A DNA stretch of 64,000 bases, from positions 55,091 through 119,090 of the forward strand of contig NZ_MJEJ02000034.1 of NCBI RefSeq assembly GCF_002095435.2. Direction: 5' to 3'. The stretch is from Williamsia sp. 1138. GTDB lineage: Bacteria; Actinomycetota; Actinomycetes; Mycobacteriales; Mycobacteriaceae. Below are positions 60,177 through 64,000 of the stretch, one piece after another. The notes below the pieces were generated by a model. It had not been told where the DNA came from. It saw only the letters and a program-made list of their open reading frames with translations, and did not search any database. Numbering within the stretch: the first letter of the stretch is position 1; the number at the start of each line of letters is the position of its first letter. The translations under genes were made by a program, and so were the position numbers.

Positions 60177-60944
60177 CTACTGTCCAGGCGCTTCGCGCCC
60201 GGGCTCATCTTCACGAGCCGCCCTCTCAGCTTCGATATCCGCCAGGTTTGCAAAATATCTGCGATCCGCGATACGCAGGCTCTTCCTTATCGCATGCTTT
60301 CCGAACGGCGTCACACGAAGACCTGTCGAGCTATCGTCACTTTCGAACACACCCATTGCTCTTAATCGTGCCACCGCATCGTTGAAATTCTCTGGGAAGT
60401 CCTGAGCCAGAACGTCTTGCGATGCGAGATGTTGAATCGCCGCCCGAGGGAAGGTGGCATCGATATGTGCGGCGACACGATCCAACTTCAGTGACTTTCG
60501 CTCAGCGCGGAATGCCGCGAATCCACCAAATACGATGCTGATCGTAAGCGCGAAGTTGATGATAAGCGCAGGAAATACGCTCCAAGAATCATTCCTGGCA
60601 ATTGTCACAACACCGATTGTCAATGGGATTAGAGCTAGTGCGGACATCCCTAAGGTAGCGTTTGTACCACCGACCTGTACGAAACGTTCTTGCACTCCGG
60701 CCCAGAATCCACGCTGGTCTGCAGCTACGCGCCGATCGAAATCCACTAGCTCTCGTGCGATCGCCGCCTCGACGACTTTTCTCGAATCCAAACCATCGGG
60801 AATCTTTTCGTGAATATCAACAAGGTTCTTTAAACGCTCGTGCGGTGTCTTCTTTGCGTTCCTGGTAGCAACAATGGCCGCGATCGACGCGAGAATTAGA
60901 GGTGCTAGAACAAATCTAATCCAGTCCGCCCAGCTAAGTCCCAT
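60177..60944 (-). CDS. Three-helix membrane protein, possible cargo gene
   Basis: 255 residues from ATG 60944. Membrane helices at about 6-25 (WIRFVLAPLILASIAAIVAT), 96-117 and 122-145, a charged loop between the first two, and a soluble C-terminal domain with VARLRAMGVFESDDSSTGLRVTPFGKHAIRKSL, like a winged helix. No leader. Lower GC than its neighbours (AAAATATC-like codon usage), and the opposite strand, point to recent acquisition. A defence or stress role would fit, but no motif proves it. Confidence 0.65.
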   Translation of the reverse strand: MGLSWADWIRFVLAPLILASIAAIVATRNAKKTPHERLKNLVDIHEKIPDGLDSRKVVEAAIARELVDFDRRVAADQRGFWAGVQERFVQVGGTNATLGMSALALIPLTIGVVTIARNDSWSVFPALIINFALTISIVFGGFAAFRAERKSLKLDRVAAHIDATFPRAAIQHLASQDVLAQDFPENFNDAVARLRAMGVFESDDSSTGLRVTPFGKHAIRKSLRIADRRYFANLADIEAERAAREDEPGREAPGQ

Positions 60945-60962
60945 GCCAGAAGTATCACCCAG

Positions 60963-61009
60963 TGCTACCGCGACACCAAGCCCTCCCGAACCTGCGCCGC
61001 TCCCGCACA
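60963..61009 (+). repeat. Copy of the shared cargo-boundary segment
   Basis: Matches 49759-49808. It adjoins the start of the membrane-protein gene and is followed by a GGCCAGCCACC / GGTGGTCGGC hairpin, the same order as before leader 1. Confidence 0.55.
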
Positions 61010-61084
61010 ATCATCCCGCCAGCCATGTGCGTCTAGGACCAGCATTCTTCGAGGCCAGCCACCGACATCAGGTGGTCGGCTCTA

Positions 61085-61405
61085 TTGCTCGCTACGCAAG
61101 CAACCATGTGGAACCGCCTGCGGCGGTGCGGTGACCCGGCCTGCGGCCGGGATCTGAGTCGTTTTCCCTTCTGGCCTTCCGATTGTGACCGGCGTCGTCC
61201 TGCGTGCAAGGCCCCGCCTTCGCTGCGCTCCGGCCCTGCGGGTGCACAAACTTTTCACACCCACACTCCGCTGCGCTCCGCGTGAAAACTTTGCGCCCGC
61301 GGTCTTGCACTCCGTCCTCCTATGCCGGTCTTTATCTCCATTGCCAGAAGGGCAAAAAAAGCGGGCGGACACCAGGTCTGCCGCACGTAGGCCGGGAGGG
61401 TCACC
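61085..61405 (+). promoter_or_regulatory. Type-1 structured leader, copy 6
   Basis: The most divergent copy. Hairpin 1 is ACCGCC-tgc-GGCGGT, with paired changes from GCGCC/GGCGC. Hairpin 2 is CCGGCC-tgc-GGCCGG. Arms TTTTCCCTTCTGGC (61162-61175) and GCCAGAAGGGCAAAA (61343-61357), then GGCGGACaccagGTCTGCC and GGGAGGGT before the ATG. Confidence 0.75.
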
Positions 61406-61849
61406 ATGAAGAAAACCGCAGCTGTCGACGCCAAGGGACTGACCCTGTCGGTCTACCGGAACGCCGAGTACGCCACCGACTTCACCCTCGGAGGACTCAC
61501 CGGGCGCCACAACGCGGTGACTCTCATCGGTTTCCAAACCCCAGACGATGAGGACGAAGACCGCGCGTTCTACCCGCTGCTCGGTATGCACGTCACCCGC
61601 CTTCCCAAGGGATGCGAGGTGTTCGCACCGACCGAGCACGCCCCGGCCGTGATCTTGCGGTACAGCGCCGCCCTGGACACCCGAGCACCCCGCCAGATGC
61701 ACCTGGCCCCCGTCGACGCCGGACCCCGGCGCGGCATGGCGGGCGGCAACTACGCCGGAACCTCCGACAGTCGGCTACCGGAGCTGATGGAGCAGCTCAC
61801 CGGATACCGCCAGCACATCATCTCCGTGCACGACCGGTTCGAGGGATGA
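61406..61849 (+). CDS. Hypothetical plasmid protein
   Basis: 147 residues from ATG 61406 with GGGAGG upstream. A beta-alpha fold (LTLSVYRNAEYATDFTLGGLTG, VTRLPKGCEVFAPTEHAPAVILRYSA). No Cys pairs, no membrane helices. It shares the ATGA stop-start with the next small gene. Confidence 0.65.
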   Translation: MKKTAAVDAKGLTLSVYRNAEYATDFTLGGLTGRHNAVTLIGFQTPDDEDEDRAFYPLLGMHVTRLPKGCEVFAPTEHAPAVILRYSAALDTRAPRQMHLAPVDAGPRRGMAGGNYAGTSDSRLPELMEQLTGYRQHIISVHDRFEG

Positions 61850-62028
61850 GCGTGCCCGGGATCTACAGCGGCACCCCCGCCCAGCAAGCCGCCCAGCGCG
61901 CGCGCCTGCACCTGGCCGCCCTCGATGCCGGGATCGCCATCGCCACCGCATGGACCCGCGCCGACGGTAGCCGGCCAATGACCCGCACCGAGTACGCCGC
62001 CGCCCTGACCGACGCACTACACAGCTGA
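61846..62028 (+). CDS. Small hypothetical protein
   Basis: 60 residues. ATG 61846 overlaps the preceding stop. Helical (AQQAAQRARLHLAALDAGIAIATAW) with a basic C-terminal part. Translationally coupled, so it probably works with its upstream neighbour. Confidence 0.6.
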   Translation: MSVPGIYSGTPAQQAAQRARLHLAALDAGIAIATAWTRADGSRPMTRTEYAAALTDALHS

Positions 62029-62040
62029 AAGGCCCCACCC

Positions 62041-62316
62041 GTGAACGCATGGATCGCAGACAAAGACCCCGCAGCAGTCAGCGCGATAGCCGATCGCATC
62101 GCCGAGAACGAACCAGCACGGATCACCGACGCCGCAGGCGATCGCACGTTCGCCGTGTGGATGCTCGGAGTCGACCGCAAGCTGCGCGCTACCACCGGGT
62201 TCAACCACTCCGACCTACCGGACTGGACCTGGCGCAGCGCCTACGACGACGACCTGGCCCCCGACGACGCCGCCGCCGACGCCCTGCAGTTCTGGCAGGA
62301 GTACGGCGACCTCTAA
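62041..62316 (+). CDS. Small hypothetical protein
   Basis: 91 residues from GTG 62041, 12 bp after the last gene; GAAAGG upstream. Acidic; helical AVSAIADRIAENEPARITD, then Trp-rich LPDWTWRSAYDDDLAP. Third gene of a small operon under leader 6. Confidence 0.6.
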   Translation: MNAWIADKDPAAVSAIADRIAENEPARITDAAGDRTFAVWMLGVDRKLRATTGFNHSDLPDWTWRSAYDDDLAPDDAAADALQFWQEYGDL

Positions 62317-62331
62317 ACCACCAGGCCCGCC

Positions 62332-62376
62332 AGGGCCGGCCGCCGCCCCCTCCGGTGGCCGGCCCTGGCCCCCTCA
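62332..62376 (+). terminator. Hairpin terminator
   Basis: GCCAGGGCCGGCC and GGCCGGCCCTGGC form a 13-bp perfect stem around a 16-base GC-rich loop. Confidence 0.7.
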
Positions 62377-62409
62377 ACTTCCCAACCACTCTGAAAGGCA
62401 GGCCATGCC

Positions 62410-63432
62410 ATGACCATCACCATCAGCCACACCGCCGCCGACGGAACGCTCGTCGAGGGCACCAGCAAAGGCGACGGCACGAACACCATCCTCAAAGCCC
62501 ACGGTTTCCGCTGGTTCCGCACCCTCGGACTCTGGGGCATCGCCGCCAGCCGCGACCGCCAACCCAACGAATACAAGATCAACCGCGCCGCAGACGCCCT
62601 GCGCGCCGCCGGACACACCGTGACCGTCGACATCGACCGCGACCACCGGCCCGCCGCCGACGCCGAAGCCGACCGCCTGGCCCGTCAAGACGGCCGCGCC
62701 GCCGCCCTCGCCGCCAAAGCCACACGCAAACACCAAGCCGCCCAGGCAGCGTGGGACAAAGACAAAGCCGCGACCGCAGCCCTCCCGCCGGGAGGCGAGC
62801 CGATCAAGGTGGGCCATCACTCCGAAGGCAGGCACCGCAACGCGCTCGACAAGGCATGGAAAACACTCGGTGCGGCCGTGGCCGCAGAGGCCACCGCCAC
62901 TGACGCCGACCACCGCGCCCAGGCCGCCGCCGCGACCACCGGCCACCGCTACAACCCGCGCACCGTCGCCAACCGCATCGACACACTCGAAGCAGAACAC
63001 CGCGCCGATCAACGAGCCCTCGACGGACACACCCGCACCCTGTTCACCGACGCCCACGGACACAAGCGCACCAAAACCACCCCAGCGGCCACCGGCACGC
63101 ACCGAGACCGCATCATCGCCCGGATGGCCCAGCGCGCCGAGGACATCGCGCACTGGACGAGCATTCGCGCCGACCAAATCGACGCCGGTCAGGCCACCGA
63201 CTACACCCGCGAGGCCATCACCCCCGGTGACCTGGTGCGCGACCGCTACAACGACTGGCTACGGGTGCGCCGCACCAACGCCAAGAGCGTGACCGTGGAA
63301 TATCCCACACGCCACGGTGGCGGGATGCTCACCGCGACGATCAAATACCCCGATCTCACCGGCCACCGCGTGGCGACGCCTGCCGCCGACGACCAGGATC
63401 CGAAGTCGGCCACGACCCGGCAGGCCGGGTAA
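62410..63432 (+). CDS. DUF3560 domain protein
   Basis: 340 residues from ATG 62410 (GAAAGG upstream). The first 80 residues are a small domain with FRWFRTLGLWGIAASRDRQP. Then a long Ala/Arg-rich helical region matching DUF3560 (ADAEADRLARQDGRAAALAA, VGHHSEGRHRNALDKAWKTLGAAV), and a C-terminal beta-domain (LVRDRYNDWLRVRRTNAKSVTVEYP). DUF3560 proteins are typical of actinobacterial plasmids; the role is unknown. Confidence 0.78.
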   Translation: MTITISHTAADGTLVEGTSKGDGTNTILKAHGFRWFRTLGLWGIAASRDRQPNEYKINRAADALRAAGHTVTVDIDRDHRPAADAEADRLARQDGRAAALAAKATRKHQAAQAAWDKDKAATAALPPGGEPIKVGHHSEGRHRNALDKAWKTLGAAVAAEATATDADHRAQAAAATTGHRYNPRTVANRIDTLEAEHRADQRALDGHTRTLFTDAHGHKRTKTTPAATGTHRDRIIARMAQRAEDIAHWTSIRADQIDAGQATDYTREAITPGDLVRDRYNDWLRVRRTNAKSVTVEYPTRHGGGMLTATIKYPDLTGHRVATPAADDQDPKSATTRQAG

Positions 63433-63469
63433 CTGCCATCGTGTGATCGCGTAGCGGATCTCACTTGCC

Positions 63470-63767
63470 CGCTGCGCGGTCACACGAGGATTCGGGCCTG
63501 CGGCCCGAGCTTCGCTGCTGTGGTCACCAGGGGCGCGCGTCTTCTCAGTATCTCAGGGCGGGGGCCCGAGCGGTCAACCCACGCACCGGCGCTTGTCGCC
63601 TTTTCTCCGCTGCGCTGCGCCCATGCGCTCCAACCACTTTCATCGCGCACTCGCTGCGCTCGCATGAAAGTGGCTTCCGGCCGCCGGCACTCTTCGGGGT
63701 TGACCGCCCACCCTCGCCCTGAGCGACTGCGAAGCCGACAGCGTCGCCCACAACGAGAGGAACCATC
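63470..63767 (+). promoter_or_regulatory. Type-2 structured leader, copy B
   Basis: Arms GCGGTCAACCC (63570-63580) and GGGTTGACCGC (63697-63707), which differ from copy A at a base pair that still pairs. Inner CCACTTTCAT / ATGAAAGTGG are paired perfectly around CGCGCACTCGCTGCGCTCGC. GAGAGGAA precedes the ATG. Confidence 0.72.
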
Positions 63768-63935
63768 ATGATCAACAACCTCACCATCATCGGACAAGCC
63801 GACATTCTCACCACCGCCACGTCGCTGGCACGCAGCGCCGCGCACGCGGCGGCCGCCGGCACTACCGCCACCTACGACAGCGGCTGGCACCTCCCGGACG
63901 GCACACCGTCCGATCCCTTCGGCGAGAACGACTAG
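63768..63935 (+). CDS. Small hypothetical protein under a type-2 leader
   Basis: 55 residues from ATG 63768 with GAGAGG eight bases upstream. Opening MINNLTIIGQADILTTATSL, an Ala-rich helix, then YDSGWHLPDGTPSDPFGEND. Its place behind a complete leader, as with the 54601 gene, supports it being real despite its length. Confidence 0.6.
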   Translation: MINNLTIIGQADILTTATSLARSAAHAAAAGTTATYDSGWHLPDGTPSDPFGEND

Positions 63936-64000
63936 CAGGCCGCACTGCTGCTCTAGAGGACGTTGATCGGCGCGTTCAGAAACCACGGCGCATTCGAGGC

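Noticed and set aside
49909..61405. Repeated leaders as a CRISPR or simple repeat array
   Set aside because: Copies are about 300 bp, kilobases apart, each in front of a gene and with paired changes; no spacers or short direct repeats.

Overview
The window is high-GC DNA of a mycolic-acid actinobacterium, most likely a Mycobacterium/Mycolicibacterium or a near relative such as Gordonia. The grounds are an Mtb12-type lipoprotein, a CadI/ArsR/ArsC/Acr3 cluster organised like mycobacterial ones, a CmtR-type sensor, an LdtMt2-type L,D-transpeptidase, GTG/TTG starts and near-leaderless promoters. Paired insertion sequences, metal resistance, a defence system and a block of small plasmid-type genes (ParB-like, ArdC-like, DUF4192, DUF3560) suggest a plasmid or large mobile island. 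No rRNA, tRNA or CRISPR array was seen.

Layout. 0.1-5.1 kb: a small membrane protein, then an intact IS21-family element (1121-3771, with a 4-bp target duplication ACTA) and an IS110-family transposase. 5.1-6.5 kb: two secreted lipoproteins. 6.7-12.4 kb: arsenic block (ArsR, CadI, two ArsC, Acr3, ArsR, a second BASS-type carrier), then a MerR-type sensor with its palindromic promoter. 12.7-31.9 kb and 36.1-36.7 kb: an envelope and copper block. It contains CopC proteins, a BlaI repressor with a BlaR/M56 protease, an M23 peptidase, an L,D-transpeptidase, an acyltransferase, CcdA, VKOR-DsbA, CtaG, ResA-type thioredoxins, a cation efflux carrier, CtaD, LspA, ResB and Lnt. Eight copies of one dyad (ACTACTA-N7-TAGTAGT or close variants), plus a ninth half-site, sit just upstream of these operons. 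I read them as operators of the resident BlaI repressor, making the block one regulon. 31.9-35.9 kb: CadA-CadC and MntH. 37-44.5 kb: a CopD-CtaG fusion, a second LspA, a cyclase-YHS protein with a methyltransferase and a CmtR-like sensor, plus decayed copies of small genes and of a P-type ATPase.

44.5-49.7 kb is a defence-like stretch: an AAA ATPase behind a 39-bp near-perfect palindrome, a nucleotide cyclase plus membrane effector pair that fits the Pycsar anti-phage system, and an unrecognised protein. 49.9-64 kb is a train of short, mostly unrecognised plasmid genes. Six of them are preceded by a roughly 300-bp leader of conserved architecture whose hairpins change by compensating substitutions. 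Two more carry a second leader type. These leaders look like an undescribed family of structured cis-regulatory RNA.

Together the envelope block appears to supply replacement or extra machinery for the cell surface: peptidoglycan cross-linking, disulfide formation, cytochrome c and oxidase assembly, and lipoprotein processing. It would be switched on through BlaI, plausibly under copper stress. Metal pumps and arsenate reduction protect the cytoplasm, and the 44-64 kb part carries defence and plasmid-maintenance genes.
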